Source of the DNA: Arthrobacter sp. StoSoilB5
GTDB taxonomy: Bacteria > Actinomycetota > Actinomycetes > Actinomycetales > Micrococcaceae
DNA: 64,000 bases
Direction: 5' to 3'
Assembly: GCF_019977235.1 (NCBI RefSeq)
Contig: NZ_AP024646.1
Span: forward strand, 4,588,001-4,652,000
The notes under the pieces are model-generated. The model saw only the letters and a program-made list of their open reading frames with translations. It did no database searches and was not told the DNA's origin. Made by a program: the position numbers and the translations under genes. Positions 53,810-62,358 of the stretch are shown here, piece after piece. Position 1 is the stretch's first letter. The number at the start of each line of letters is the position of its first letter.

Positions 53810-54847
53810 TCAGGCTGTTTCCGGCAGCAGTTCCCCATAGGGCGCCACCACTGTCCCCGTGGCCGTCGAGTCCGGGTTCAGCATCCAGCCAACCCGTTTG
53901 GCCGTATTTAACATGACCACGCTCTCAACGAGTTCGATGCCCGGGATGCGCTGCTGGATGGCAAGTTCCATTTCCATGACCTCCGCCAGCGAGCGCAGCC
54001 ACATGATCATGGTGAAGTTGGTGCGGCCGGTGGTGGATGCGGAGAACCTGACATTCCTGACAGAACGCAGTTCCGTTGCTGCGGCTTCGTGCTGGCCGGC
54101 GGGAACGTTCGCGAACCATTGGACGGTAATGGGATAACCGGAAAATTTCTGGGCGATCTCGCAGCGGAAGGAGAGCATCCTGCTGCTTAGCACCCGCCCC
54201 AACTGGCGTTGCACGGTAGCAGGATGCCGCCCCAAGGCCCGGGCGATCTCAGCGGCAGAAGCGCGGCCATCGCGTGCGAGGAACGGGATGAGCGCCAGAT
54301 GACTCTCGGGCAGCGGCACGACGATGGCGTCCGGAGCGGATGGGTTGGCCGATTCGGGCCCCGCCATCGCCCGGAGCGCCTGCTGTTCCCCTTTGGTGAG
54401 CACATTCAGCCGCCACGCATAGCCGCTGGTGTGGATGCGGGTACACAGCGACGTGTGGTACTTCGTAAGCCCCCGGACTTCCTTGAGTCTTGGCAGCAGG
54501 CTGGTGCTGAACTGATCGAGGTCCTGGGTGATGACCGTGAGCGTGAGGTCGCGGTTACTGGCCGCTTCTTCCACAGTGATGACTTCGGCGAGTTCTGCCA
54601 GGGCTGCCGTGACCTGCGGCCGGAGATCCATTTCGCAGTCGATGTCCACCATGGCAAGGCACATGTTCTTCGGATCGCCCATGAGATGCGCCGTAGTCCA
54701 GGCCGCACCGGCAGCCTTCAGCCGGTCCCACCGCGCGGCCAAGGTTGTGGCGTGGACGCCCAGGACTTCGCCGGCGTCGGACCAGCTGATGCGGGGCGAA
54801 ATCTGCAGGGCATTGATGAGGCGCAAATCCTCTTCACTGAGTTCCAT
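53810..54847 (-). CDS. Lrp/AsnC-family regulator with two Lrp modules
   Basis: 345 residues from the ATG at 54847; the longer frame to 54898 would include the operator palindrome. Two HTH-plus-RAM units: HTH 1 in EEDLRLINALQISPRISWSDAGEVLG and HTH 2 around LIPFLARDGRASAAEIARALGRHPATVQRQLGRV (about 200-233), each followed by an alpha-beta effector domain. It is divergent from an M20 hydrolase and MHS carrier and likely controls them in answer to an amino-acid-like ligand. Confidence 0.88.
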   Translation of the reverse strand: MELSEEDLRLINALQISPRISWSDAGEVLGVHATTLAARWDRLKAAGAAWTTAHLMGDPKNMCLAMVDIDCEMDLRPQVTAALAELAEVITVEEAASNRDLTLTVITQDLDQFSTSLLPRLKEVRGLTKYHTSLCTRIHTSGYAWRLNVLTKGEQQALRAMAGPESANPSAPDAIVVPLPESHLALIPFLARDGRASAAEIARALGRHPATVQRQLGRVLSSRMLSFRCEIAQKFSGYPITVQWFANVPAGQHEAAATELRSVRNVRFSASTTGRTNFTMIMWLRSLAEVMEMELAIQQRIPGIELVESVVMLNTAKRVGWMLNPDSTATGTVVAPYGELLPETA

Positions 54848-54866
54848 GAGTTCATTCTCGCAAACG

Positions 54867-54902
54867 ATGCATGAATCCTGCGTTCTTGAGAGATTCATGC
54901 AT
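54867..54902. promoter_or_regulatory. Operator-like inverted repeat between the Lrp gene and M20 gene
   Basis: ATGCATGAATC (54867-54877) and GATTCATGCAT (54892-54902) form a perfect 11-bp inverted repeat with a 14-bp centre. It lies in the divergent promoter region and is the obvious site for the Lrp-type protein. Confidence 0.72.
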
Positions 54903-54985
54903 TTTTATAGATGTTTTCGAGATTGTGAGTCAAGTCACCACAGAATTGCAATAAGGACCTGTAGCCGAGCACACCAGGAGAACAC

Positions 54986-56206
54986 ATGACCATCGCGGCC
55001 GACGCCAAGGAACTGCAGAACGACATTGTCCGCCTCCGCCACGACCTCCATCGCGAACCGGAGATCGGCCTGCAGCTCCCCCGCACGCAGGAAAAGGTGC
55101 TGAAGGCGCTGGATGGACTCCCGTACGAGATCACCCTGGGCAAGGACACGACGTCGGTCACCGCAGTCCTCCGCGGTGGCGCGGCTTACGCGTCGGCGGA
55201 GAAGCCCGTGGTGTTGTTGCGCGCAGACATGGACGGCCTTCCAGTCCAGGAGACCACCGGAGTTGACTACACCTCCAGGATCGATGGCGCCATGCACGCC
55301 TGCGGTCACGACCTCCACACGTCCATGCTCGCCGGAGCCGCCACCCTGCTGGCTGAGCGTCGCGATCAGCTGGCCGGCGACGTCGTCCTCATGTTCCAGC
55401 CCGGCGAAGAAGGCTACGACGGCGCGAGCTACATGATCAACGAAGGCGTCCTGGACGCTGCCGGTCGCCGCGCTGACACGGCCTACGCAATGCATGTGTT
55501 TTCCTCGCTGGAACCGCACGGCCAGTTCGTCACCAAGAACGGTGTGATGCTCAGTTCCTCGGACGGGCTCGTGGTGACCGTGCTTGGCGCAGGCGGTCAC
55601 GGCTCGGCACCCCATTCGGCCAAGGACCCCGTGACCGCTGCCGCAGAAATGGTCACGGCCCTCCAGGTCATGGTGACCCGCCAGTTCAACATGTTCGACC
55701 CCGTTGTCCTCACCGTCGGCGTGCTCCACGCCGGAACCAAGCGGAACGTGATCCCGGAGACCGCCCGTATCGAAGCCACCATCAGGACCTTCTCCGAAGC
55801 GTCACGGCAGAAGATGATGGATGTAGTACCCAAGCTGCTCCAAGGCATCGCTGCAGCCCACGGCCTGGAGGTTGATGTGGACTACCAACAGGAATACCCC
55901 CTCACTATCAACGATGAGGACGAGACGAACACCGCGGAAAAGGTCATCGCCGGCATGTTCGGCGAGTCCCGGCTGACGCGGATGGCTACTCCCTTGAGTG
56001 GTTCCGAGGACTTCTCCCGTGTGCTGGCCGAAGTCCCGGGAACCTTCGTCGGGCTCAGTGCCGCTGCCCCCGGCACCGACCACGCGACGTCGCCCTTCAA
56101 CCACTCGCCTTACGCGACGTTCGACGACGGCGTCCTCACCGACGGCGCCGCCCTGTACGCCGAACTCGCCGTATCCCGCATCGCCGCCCTCGCCGCCGCC
56201 AACTAA
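54986..56206 (+). CDS. M20-family amidohydrolase (hippurate/N-acyl amino acid hydrolase type)
   Basis: 406 residues. RHDLHREPEIGLQLPRTQ opens the family, GHDLHTSMLAGAA (metal His), FQPGEEGYDGASYMI (catalytic Glu pair) and MHVFSS follow, with GGHGSAPHSAKDP of the lid domain and SEDFSRVL near the end. It cleaves N-acyl or N-aroyl amino acids such as hippurate or amidobenzoyl conjugates. The carrier gene follows 31 bp later. Confidence 0.93.
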   Translation: MTIAADAKELQNDIVRLRHDLHREPEIGLQLPRTQEKVLKALDGLPYEITLGKDTTSVTAVLRGGAAYASAEKPVVLLRADMDGLPVQETTGVDYTSRIDGAMHACGHDLHTSMLAGAATLLAERRDQLAGDVVLMFQPGEEGYDGASYMINEGVLDAAGRRADTAYAMHVFSSLEPHGQFVTKNGVMLSSSDGLVVTVLGAGGHGSAPHSAKDPVTAAAEMVTALQVMVTRQFNMFDPVVLTVGVLHAGTKRNVIPETARIEATIRTFSEASRQKMMDVVPKLLQGIAAAHGLEVDVDYQQEYPLTINDEDETNTAEKVIAGMFGESRLTRMATPLSGSEDFSRVLAEVPGTFVGLSAAAPGTDHATSPFNHSPYATFDDGVLTDGAALYAELAVSRIAALAAAN

Positions 56207-56237
56207 CTCCCTGCCCTATCCCACCTTGGAGAAACAC

Positions 56238-57530
56238 ATGACCGCCACCGTTGGAACGTCCACCGAAGTCAAGGTCCACAAATCCCACCTGCGCACGCTC
56301 GTGGGAACCGGCATCGGCAACGCCGTTGAATGGTACGACTGGGCTATCTACGCTACGTTCTCGCCGTTCATCGCGAGTGCCTTGTTCAGCCAGGCCGACC
56401 CCACATCAGCTGTGCTGTCCACTTTGGCGATCTTCGCCGTCGGGTTTGTTGCCCGGCCGTTCGGCGGTTTCGTATTCGGCTGGATCGGCGACCGCATCGG
56501 CCGCAAGACGTCCATGACGGTAGCGGTTGCCCTCGGCGCTCTCGGCAGCCTCCTCATCGGCATCGCTCCGACGTTCCAGGCTGTGGGCGCGTTCGCATCT
56601 GTGATGCTCCTGCTTGCCAGGCTCATCCAGGGCCTTGCCCACGGTGGTGAGCTGCCGTCGTCGCAAACGTACCTGTCCGAGATGGCACCCAAGGAAAAGC
56701 GCGGCTTCTGGGCGACGCTCATCTACACGTCCGGCACCGCCGGCATTCTCGCAGGAACCCTGCTTGGCGCGATTCTCACCGCTGTCCTGTCCAAGGACGA
56801 CATGAGCGCCTGGGGTTGGCGTATTCCGTTCCTCATCGGTGGGGCGCTGGGCATCTACGCCCTGTTCATGCGGGCCAAAATGAAGGAAACCCATGCCTTC
56901 GAGGCCGAGACACCCAAGGAAAAGCGCTTGCCGATGTGGCCGCAGATCGTGAAGTACCGCAAGCAGGCACTGCAGGTCATCGGCCTCACGGTTGGCCTCA
57001 CGGTGGTCTACTACATCTGGGGCGTCGTGGCACCGAGCTATGCAGCCACCACGTTGAAGATGGACCGCGGCGCGGCACTCTGGGCCGGCGTGATCGCCAA
57101 TGTCGTATTCATCGCCGCACTCCCGTTCTGGGGCAAGCTGTCCGACCGTATTGGCCGCAAGCCTGTGCTGATAGGTTCGTCCATCGGTGCCATGCTCATG
57201 CACTTCCCCATGACGTGGCTGCTCAAGGATTCGCCGTGGCAGCTGACCGTGTCCATGTCCGTGATGCTGTTCTTCATCGCTGGCAGCGCGTCCATTGTCC
57301 CGGCCGTCTACGCCGAGCTGTTCCCGACGCACATCCGCACCGTTGGCGTCGGTGTCCCGTACTCCATCTGCGTCGCTGCCTTCGGTGGCACGGCTCCGTA
57401 CCTCCAGACCTGGCTCGCCAGCATTGGCCAGGGTTACCTGTTCAACGTGTACGCAGTGATCCTGCTGGTGATCGGCATCGCGTTCGCCTTCTCGATCCCC
57501 GAGACCAAGGGCAAGGACCTGACGCACTAG
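56238..57530 (+). CDS. MFS metabolite:H+ symporter (MHS family)
   Basis: 430 residues from ATG 56238 with GGAG upstream. IGNAVEWYDWAIYATF in helix 1 and ARPFGGFVFGWIGDRIGRKTSM in the 2-3 region are MHS signatures (ShiA/KgtP/ProP-like). It probably imports the substrate of the M20 hydrolase, an organic acid or acylated amino acid; this pairing is inferred from the shared operon. Confidence 0.93.
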   Translation: MTATVGTSTEVKVHKSHLRTLVGTGIGNAVEWYDWAIYATFSPFIASALFSQADPTSAVLSTLAIFAVGFVARPFGGFVFGWIGDRIGRKTSMTVAVALGALGSLLIGIAPTFQAVGAFASVMLLLARLIQGLAHGGELPSSQTYLSEMAPKEKRGFWATLIYTSGTAGILAGTLLGAILTAVLSKDDMSAWGWRIPFLIGGALGIYALFMRAKMKETHAFEAETPKEKRLPMWPQIVKYRKQALQVIGLTVGLTVVYYIWGVVAPSYAATTLKMDRGAALWAGVIANVVFIAALPFWGKLSDRIGRKPVLIGSSIGAMLMHFPMTWLLKDSPWQLTVSMSVMLFFIAGSASIVPAVYAELFPTHIRTVGVGVPYSICVAAFGGTAPYLQTWLASIGQGYLFNVYAVILLVIGIAFAFSIPETKGKDLTH

Positions 57531-57543
57531 CTTCTCCCAGCTT

Positions 57544-57609
57544 CCCAACTAGGGGACAGCACACGTCGCTATGAGCCCTCATTACGACATGTGCTGTCCC
57601 CTAGTTGGT
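57544..57609. repeat. 66-bp intergenic palindrome, copy 3
   Basis: CCCAACTAGGGGACAGCACA ... TGTGCTGTCCCCTAGTTGGT around TATGAGCCCTCAT. The arms differ from copies 1 and 2, but the ends, the central TATGAGCCCTCA and the total length are kept. It lies between convergent MFS genes, where it could end both transcripts. Confidence 0.87.
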
Positions 57610-58886
57610 TAGACGAACTTGTTGCGGCCTGCCCGATAGCCGAAGAAGGCAGCCAGCGCTCCGACCACAAGGAACAGGATTCCCGCCGCCGCGAATCCGC
57701 CCGTGGCTTGGTGCAGTTGTCCCACGAGCAGCGTTCCCACCGATCCCACTCCGTAGCCAACACCCTGCATCATCCCGGACAGGTGCGCAGCGGTATGGGC
57801 ATCGCGTGTGCGGACCATGATCATGGTGAGGGCAACCGCGGTGAGCGATCCCTGGCCGAGGCCCAGCAGTCCGGTCCAGATCCAGATCAGCCCAGTGGGA
57901 CCGAAGATGCTGAGGGCGAAGCCGCCGCCGGTCATCAGGGCCACTACGGTGTTGATGACCCGCTGGTCACTGAACCGCGTGGCCAAGGCAGGGGCGAAGA
58001 GTGAACCGAGCATCTGCAGGACGATCGACACCGAAACAATCAATCCCGCGGTTCCGCCATCAACGCCGCGGTCCCTCAAGATCGGCGCCAGCCAAGCGAA
58101 CACGCTGAACGACATCATGGCCTGCAGCACCATGAACAAAGTCACCTGCCACGCCACCGCGGACCTCCACACGTTGACTCCGCCGCTCACAGCGTGGTGC
58201 CGTACGGGGTGCTGGCGGACGGCCAGCGGAAGGAAGAGCAAAAGCACGACGGCGGCAGGCAGCGCCCAGGACCACAGCGCCGAAGTCCACTGGCCGGTTG
58301 CCGCAAAAACCGGATACGTGAAGCCTGCACCAAGGGCTGCGGAGGCGCAGATCGCCGTGGTGTACAGGCCACCCATAAGCCCAAGCCGGTGCGGGAAATC
58401 CCTTTTAACCACGCCCGGCAGGAGTACGTTGCAGAGCGCGATCGCCGCTCCGCAAGCTGCAGTTCCTACGAGAAGCGTGGGCAGGTGGCCCACTCCCGGG
58501 ACGTCCACGGGCCGTAGAAGCAATCCTGCTGTAAGGACAGCCATTGCTCCCAGCAGCACCCGTTCTGCACCGAAACGGCGAGCCAGGATCGGGGCGAGAG
58601 GTGCGAAGACACCCAGCAACGTCACGGGCACGGTAGTCAGGACCACCACCGCCCAGCCCGGCAGGCCGGCGTCGGACGTTATTTCCGGAAGGACAGCTGA
58701 GAAGCTCGAGAAGACTGTCCGCAGGTTCAAACCGATCAGCACCAAGCAGATGCCCAGGTAGACGAGTCCCCTCTTGGAGCGCAGCTGCGTAGGGGGTGCC
58801 GGCGGGACGTCGTCGATCTCGGCGTCAACTGCGATTTCGGGGAGGACTGGTTTCTCTGCGTAGCCGGGAGTCTTCGAGGAGGTCAC
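57609..58886 (-). CDS. MFS transporter of the CynX/NimT type
   Basis: 425 residues from GTG 58886 with AGGA upstream. GLVYLGICLVLIGLNLRTVFSSF is the CynX-family first helix (NLR). There are 12 helices in total. Relatives include cyanate and 2-nitroimidazole carriers and many of unknown substrate. A long in-frame extension to 59519 has no helix-free domain support and overlaps trmB. Confidence 0.9.
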   Translation of the reverse strand: MTSSKTPGYAEKPVLPEIAVDAEIDDVPPAPPTQLRSKRGLVYLGICLVLIGLNLRTVFSSFSAVLPEITSDAGLPGWAVVVLTTVPVTLLGVFAPLAPILARRFGAERVLLGAMAVLTAGLLLRPVDVPGVGHLPTLLVGTAACGAAIALCNVLLPGVVKRDFPHRLGLMGGLYTTAICASAALGAGFTYPVFAATGQWTSALWSWALPAAVVLLLFLPLAVRQHPVRHHAVSGGVNVWRSAVAWQVTLFMVLQAMMSFSVFAWLAPILRDRGVDGGTAGLIVSVSIVLQMLGSLFAPALATRFSDQRVINTVVALMTGGGFALSIFGPTGLIWIWTGLLGLGQGSLTAVALTMIMVRTRDAHTAAHLSGMMQGVGYGVGSVGTLLVGQLHQATGGFAAAGILFLVVGALAAFFGYRAGRNKFV

Positions 58887-58944
58887 ACGTCCTATTCTGT
58901 CAGCCGTGTCCGATCTGCTGCCTATGGGCGTGAGGTGACCGGGG

Positions 58945-59160
58945 TTGAAGGCCGGCAAGATTGTCCACATACGCCGGATTAGCTTTGTTTCTTTGGTACT
59001 CGGCACGGCATCGGTGGCGCTGGCTCGACGACCCACGCCAACCGGGCGGCACACCAAGGCGTGGTTCACAGGAATTGCCGGGCTGGGCGTTCTCGGGCTG
59101 GACGTTGCAATTGTTGCTGCCTGGATTTCTACCACGCACCGCATCATGATCCTGTTTTGA
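58945..59160 (+). CDS. Small two-helix membrane protein (tentative)
   Basis: 71 residues from TTG 58945, with GAGGTG 7 nt upstream and an in-frame stop just before. Two hydrophobic stretches, ISFVSLVLGTASVALA and FTGIAGLGVLGLDVAIVAAWI, flank a basic loop (RRPTPTGRHTK). It sits 71 bp before trmB. The hydrophobic pattern looks real, but no family was recognised. Confidence 0.5.
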   Translation: MKAGKIVHIRRISFVSLVLGTASVALARRPTPTGRHTKAWFTGIAGLGVLGLDVAIVAAWISTTHRIMILF

Positions 59161-59231
59161 CGCCGGAGCACGGATCCAGCCTCGTCTGAGCCAGCCAGCT
59201 GCCCCGACCGAACCGAAGTATTCTGGAAACG

Positions 59232-60137
59232 ATGAGTGAAACCCCAGATTCCCCCCGACCAGTCACACCCGGTAGCCAGGCTTCCTTCGGAACCTACGGT
59301 GGCCGGCCGGTCAGCTTCGTGCGCCGCGGTACCCGTTTGCAGGGACGCAGGCAGGCCGCGTGGGAGGAGCACGCCGAGCGCTGGGCCGTCCAGGTTCCGC
59401 GCCACGTCGCCAACACGTCGGTGCACCCCGATTACACGTTCGACGCCGAGGCCGTGTTTGGGCGCAAAGCTCCCCTGATCGTCGAGATCGGCTCGGGTCT
59501 GGGTGATGCAGTGGTCCATGCTGCCGAACAGAATCCGGACAAGGACTTTTTGGCCGTGGAGGTTTACACGCCCGGGTTGGCCAACACCATCATCAAGATC
59601 AACAGCCGTGGCCTGACCAACGTCCGGGTGGTGGAAGCCAATGCTCCCGAGGTTTTGGAGTCGATGCTTCCCGCTGGTTCAGTCAGCGAGCTCTGGGTGT
59701 TCTTCCCCGATCCCTGGCACAAAGCACGGCATCACAAGCGCCGCCTCATCCAGCCGGCTTTCGCTTCCGTGGCTGCCAAGGCATTGGAGAAGGGTGGTTA
59801 CTGGCGCATTGCCACCGACTGGTCCAACTACGCCGTACACGTCCGCGATGTCCTGGCAGACTCGACGGAATTCGAGAACATGCACGAAGGCGAGCGCAGT
59901 GGTGAGGAGAGCCCGCTGACGCAAGTGTGGAAGTCCGGCGTCGAGTCCGTTGTTGGAGGGGCGCCCGTGCGGGAAGGCCGGGCACCTGTCAGCACGGAGC
60001 ACACGGGCCCGAACGAGGGCGTGGACGAGGAAGGCGGCTGGGCTCCCCGGTTCGAGGGCCGTATCCGCACGAGCTTTGAGAACAAAGCCCACGAGGCCGG
60101 GCGCATGATCTTCGACCTCACGTATCGCAAGATCTAG
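59232..60137 (+). CDS. trmB: tRNA (guanine-N7-)-methyltransferase
   Basis: 301 residues. LIVEIGSGLGDAVVHAAE is the SAM motif and LWVFFPDPWHKARHHKRRLI (about 155-174) the TrmB signature PDPWxKxxHxKRR. It makes m7G46 in tRNA variable loops. An N-terminal extension of about 60 residues (RPVSFVRRGTRLQGRRQAAW) is usual for actinobacteria. A Gly/Glu-rich insertion near 240-275 is poorly conserved. Confidence 0.95.
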   Translation: MSETPDSPRPVTPGSQASFGTYGGRPVSFVRRGTRLQGRRQAAWEEHAERWAVQVPRHVANTSVHPDYTFDAEAVFGRKAPLIVEIGSGLGDAVVHAAEQNPDKDFLAVEVYTPGLANTIIKINSRGLTNVRVVEANAPEVLESMLPAGSVSELWVFFPDPWHKARHHKRRLIQPAFASVAAKALEKGGYWRIATDWSNYAVHVRDVLADSTEFENMHEGERSGEESPLTQVWKSGVESVVGGAPVREGRAPVSTEHTGPNEGVDEEGGWAPRFEGRIRTSFENKAHEAGRMIFDLTYRKI

Positions 60138-60158
60138 CCAACGTACTTTGGGGGAAAT

Positions 60159-60551
60159 ATGAGCTATCAGCCATCGATTGACCACTACCAGCAGCCTCAA
60201 CGGTCCAGGACACCCGGGTTGGGTGCGGGCATCACGAGCATCGTCGCGGCAGTGCTTTCGCCCGTCGCCGCAGTGGTCAGCATTCCCTTGGGCGTGGCAG
60301 CTGTCGCTTCGGCGATGAGCCGCTACAACCCGGGCAACGACGTCTGGTGGTTCAGTGCGCTTATTCTGGCAGTGATTGCGGTGGTTCTTGCCGTTGTGTC
60401 CGTCGTCAGTGGGCTCATCGCCGTATTTCGGGCTGGGCGCATGAACGCCGGACGCATTACAGGGATCATCGGACTGGCGATCATGGCTCTCAACGTTTTT
60501 GGTGTTGCCTTCATGGTGCTCCTGGTGCTTGGTTCAGGGCAGGGGTCCTGA
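60159..60551 (+). CDS. Small membrane protein, DUF4190-like
   Basis: 130 residues with a Tyr/Gln-rich cytoplasmic N-terminus (YQPSIDHYQQPQ) and three helices (about 24-52, 65-88, 100-124). Such soluble-tail-plus-helices proteins are common in actinobacteria without known role. The stop directly precedes the next ATG, indicating one transcript with the SRPBCC gene. Confidence 0.82.
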   Translation: MSYQPSIDHYQQPQRSRTPGLGAGITSIVAAVLSPVAAVVSIPLGVAAVASAMSRYNPGNDVWWFSALILAVIAVVLAVVSVVSGLIAVFRAGRMNAGRITGIIGLAIMALNVFGVAFMVLLVLGSGQGS

Positions 60552-61034
60552 ATGCCACAGGTCCGCGCCGAGCGGTTCATCCGTTTGGATCCCGAAACAG
60601 CTTTCGCACTCTCGCAGACCACTGGTGAATTCAGGCTCAGATGGGATCCGTTCATTTCGGCCCAAAGCTTCGTGGACGGAGCCAAGGCAGCAGGCAAGGG
60701 CGTGCGTACACGAACCGTGTCCCGCATGGGACTGAAAATGGTCAGCGAGTACGTCTCCTACACCCCGCCCCGAAATGTAGGGATGACCATGGTGTCCGGG
60801 CCTTGGTTCTTCGGGAACTTCGGCGGTGGCTGGCGGTTCACCCCCGACGACGGCGGCACCCGGGCAGTCTGGAAGTACACCTTTTCCTGCCGCCCGGCCT
60901 GGCTGAAGCCCATGGCAGAGAGAATCGGAAGCTGGTTGTTGGGCCGCGAAATTGAACGCCGGATCGAAGCATTTGCACGCGCCTGCGAAGACCCCGCACT
61001 TGTAGCCGAGTTGCGGGCGAATCTACGGTACTGA
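60552..61034 (+). CDS. SRPBCC-fold (polyketide cyclase-like) protein
   Basis: 160 residues. FIRLDPETAFALSQTTGEFRLRWDPF and RWRFTPDDGGTRAVWKYTFS-like GWRFTPDDGGTRAVWKYTF mark the START/cyclase fold, and RIGSWLLGREIERRIEAFARACE the C-terminal helix. It is translationally coupled to the membrane protein upstream. Lipid or hydrophobic ligand binding is likely. Confidence 0.84.
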   Translation: MPQVRAERFIRLDPETAFALSQTTGEFRLRWDPFISAQSFVDGAKAAGKGVRTRTVSRMGLKMVSEYVSYTPPRNVGMTMVSGPWFFGNFGGGWRFTPDDGGTRAVWKYTFSCRPAWLKPMAERIGSWLLGREIERRIEAFARACEDPALVAELRANLRY

Positions 61035-61037
61035 AAT

Positions 61038-61712
61038 CTACGGCACCGAAATTGAGGCCACTGTCTTTTCGGCTTCATCCCGGAGCTCAACACCGGCTAT
61101 GCCGCCAAGCTGCACGGGCGTAGCCCCAGTGATCTTGATGCGACCACTCGGCGTTGCTGTCCAACCGCAGGTGCGCTCTTCCGCTCCATCCCGGCCCTTC
61201 ACCCACAGGTAAAGCGTTCCTTCAAGCGGCATGCTCCTGCCTTCAACCTCAAGCTCCGTGCCCCAGGCCTTCTTCACCATGCCTACTGTCAGCTGCAGCC
61301 CCGTTTCGGACTGTACCGAGTAACTGGCATCCGGTTTTGGTGGCTGGTTCAGCAGCGGACCCGCAAGGAAACCAAGTGCCAGGCACGCAGCGGCGACTGC
61401 CCCCACGAAAGCCACCCACCGCCGTCGTGATTTTCTCCTACGTGCCGAAAGATCAATCAGGATTTTCTGCGGCAGAGCTTCCCGGCCCGGTTCCAAGGGT
61501 GAGAGCGCGCCAGCGGTACCCGTGAGGGTGAGTGCGATGGCGTCGGAGGCAGGAACGGCGTCCAGCAGCGCGGGGAGGCTTTCCAACTGCTCGAGTTCGC
61601 GCCGGCACTGGGCACATCCAGCGAGGTGCTCTTCAAAGGTGCGGGCTTCCTCGGGGTCCAACCCGCCCAGCAGGTATGCGCCCAGCAATTGGTGGACGGA
61701 GTTGCCGTTCAT
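61038..61712 (-). CDS. Membrane anti-sigma factor (RskA-like, zinc-associated)
   Basis: 224 residues. The cytoplasmic N-terminus has HLAGCAQCRREL (H-x3-C-x2-C, the ZAS motif) after DPEEARTFEEH. One membrane helix lies at about residues 98-118 (WVAFVGAVAAACLALGFLAG), and the outer domain (WGTELEVEGRSMPLEG) matches the RskA/anti-sigma-K class. It should hold the sigma factor encoded upstream until released by proteolysis. The genes overlap by ATGA. Confidence 0.92.
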   Translation of the reverse strand: MNGNSVHQLLGAYLLGGLDPEEARTFEEHLAGCAQCRRELEQLESLPALLDAVPASDAIALTLTGTAGALSPLEPGREALPQKILIDLSARRRKSRRRWVAFVGAVAAACLALGFLAGPLLNQPPKPDASYSVQSETGLQLTVGMVKKAWGTELEVEGRSMPLEGTLYLWVKGRDGAEERTCGWTATPSGRIKITGATPVQLGGIAGVELRDEAEKTVASISVP

Positions 61713-62212
61713 CGTTCCACCCCCATTTCATCAAGGATTGTTCGGAGGGCTTTCACAGCATAGAAAGCCCGGGATTTCACGGTGCCGGCAGGGATGTTCA
61801 GCTGCAGTGCTGCCTCGCTGACGGTGAACCGCTGGTAGTGCAGGGCCACAAGGACCTCGCGGTGTTCGTGACTGAGCCGCAGGAGCGCCTCTTCCATGAG
61901 GACGCGGTTCAGGAGTTCATCAACGCGTTCGGTCGCAACATGGTCTGGAAGGTCGTGCTCGCCTGCCTCGACAGGGCGCCTCTGGGCCTTCCGGTAGTTG
62001 TCGATGATGACGTTGCGGGCCGTCCGGAAAAGGTAGCTGCGGAGGCTGCCCGTGATCTGCGGGGCATGCTGCCAGACCTTGAGGATGGTTTCCTGCACGA
62101 CGTCGTCGGCCAGGTGCGTGTCCGAAGTGCAACTGAGCACAAAGCGCTTCAAGGCGGTGCCGTGATCGCGGTAGATTGCCGCCACCACGTCCTCGTCCAA
62201 CGGCATAGCCAC
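61709..62212 (-). CDS. ECF RNA polymerase sigma factor
   Basis: 167 residues. Region 2: LADDVVQETILKVWQHA, YLFRTARNVIIDNYRKAQRR (-10 recognition); region 4: LSHEHREVLVALHYQRFTVSEAALQLNIPAGTVKSRAFYAVKALR (-35 recognition). It forms a pair with the overlapping anti-sigma gene. Its own start is preceded by a promoter whose mirror image drives the divergent lipoprotein gene, consistent with self-activation. Confidence 0.94.
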   Translation of the reverse strand: MAMPLDEDVVAAIYRDHGTALKRFVLSCTSDTHLADDVVQETILKVWQHAPQITGSLRSYLFRTARNVIIDNYRKAQRRPVEAGEHDLPDHVATERVDELLNRVLMEEALLRLSHEHREVLVALHYQRFTVSEAALQLNIPAGTVKSRAFYAVKALRTILDEMGVER

Positions 62213-62246
62213 CTCCTTCGCACAGTGTCCTGCTGCCCTACCCTCA

Positions 62247-62310
62247 TACGACGCCGCGCGCGGGAAAAAGGTTCAGCTACTTGAACCATTCTTCCCCCGC
62301 TGGCGTCGTA
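62247..62310. promoter_or_regulatory. Mirror-image ECF promoters
   Basis: Plus strand: TGAACC (62282-62287), 16 bp, CGTCGTA (62304-62310), reading to the lipoprotein gene. Minus strand: TGAACC (62275-62270), 16 bp, CGTCGTA (62253-62247), reading to the sigma gene. The two are identical in both boxes and spacing, so both genes should be direct targets of this sigma factor. Confidence 0.88.
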
Positions 62311-62358
62311 GGGGTTAGCGCCGACCCATCCCGGCCGGCCCCGTCAAAGGAGCTAAAG

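Noticed and set aside
58887..59519. N-terminal extension of the CynX-type carrier
   Set aside because: The added stretch overlaps trmB and the small membrane frame and has no recognisable domain.
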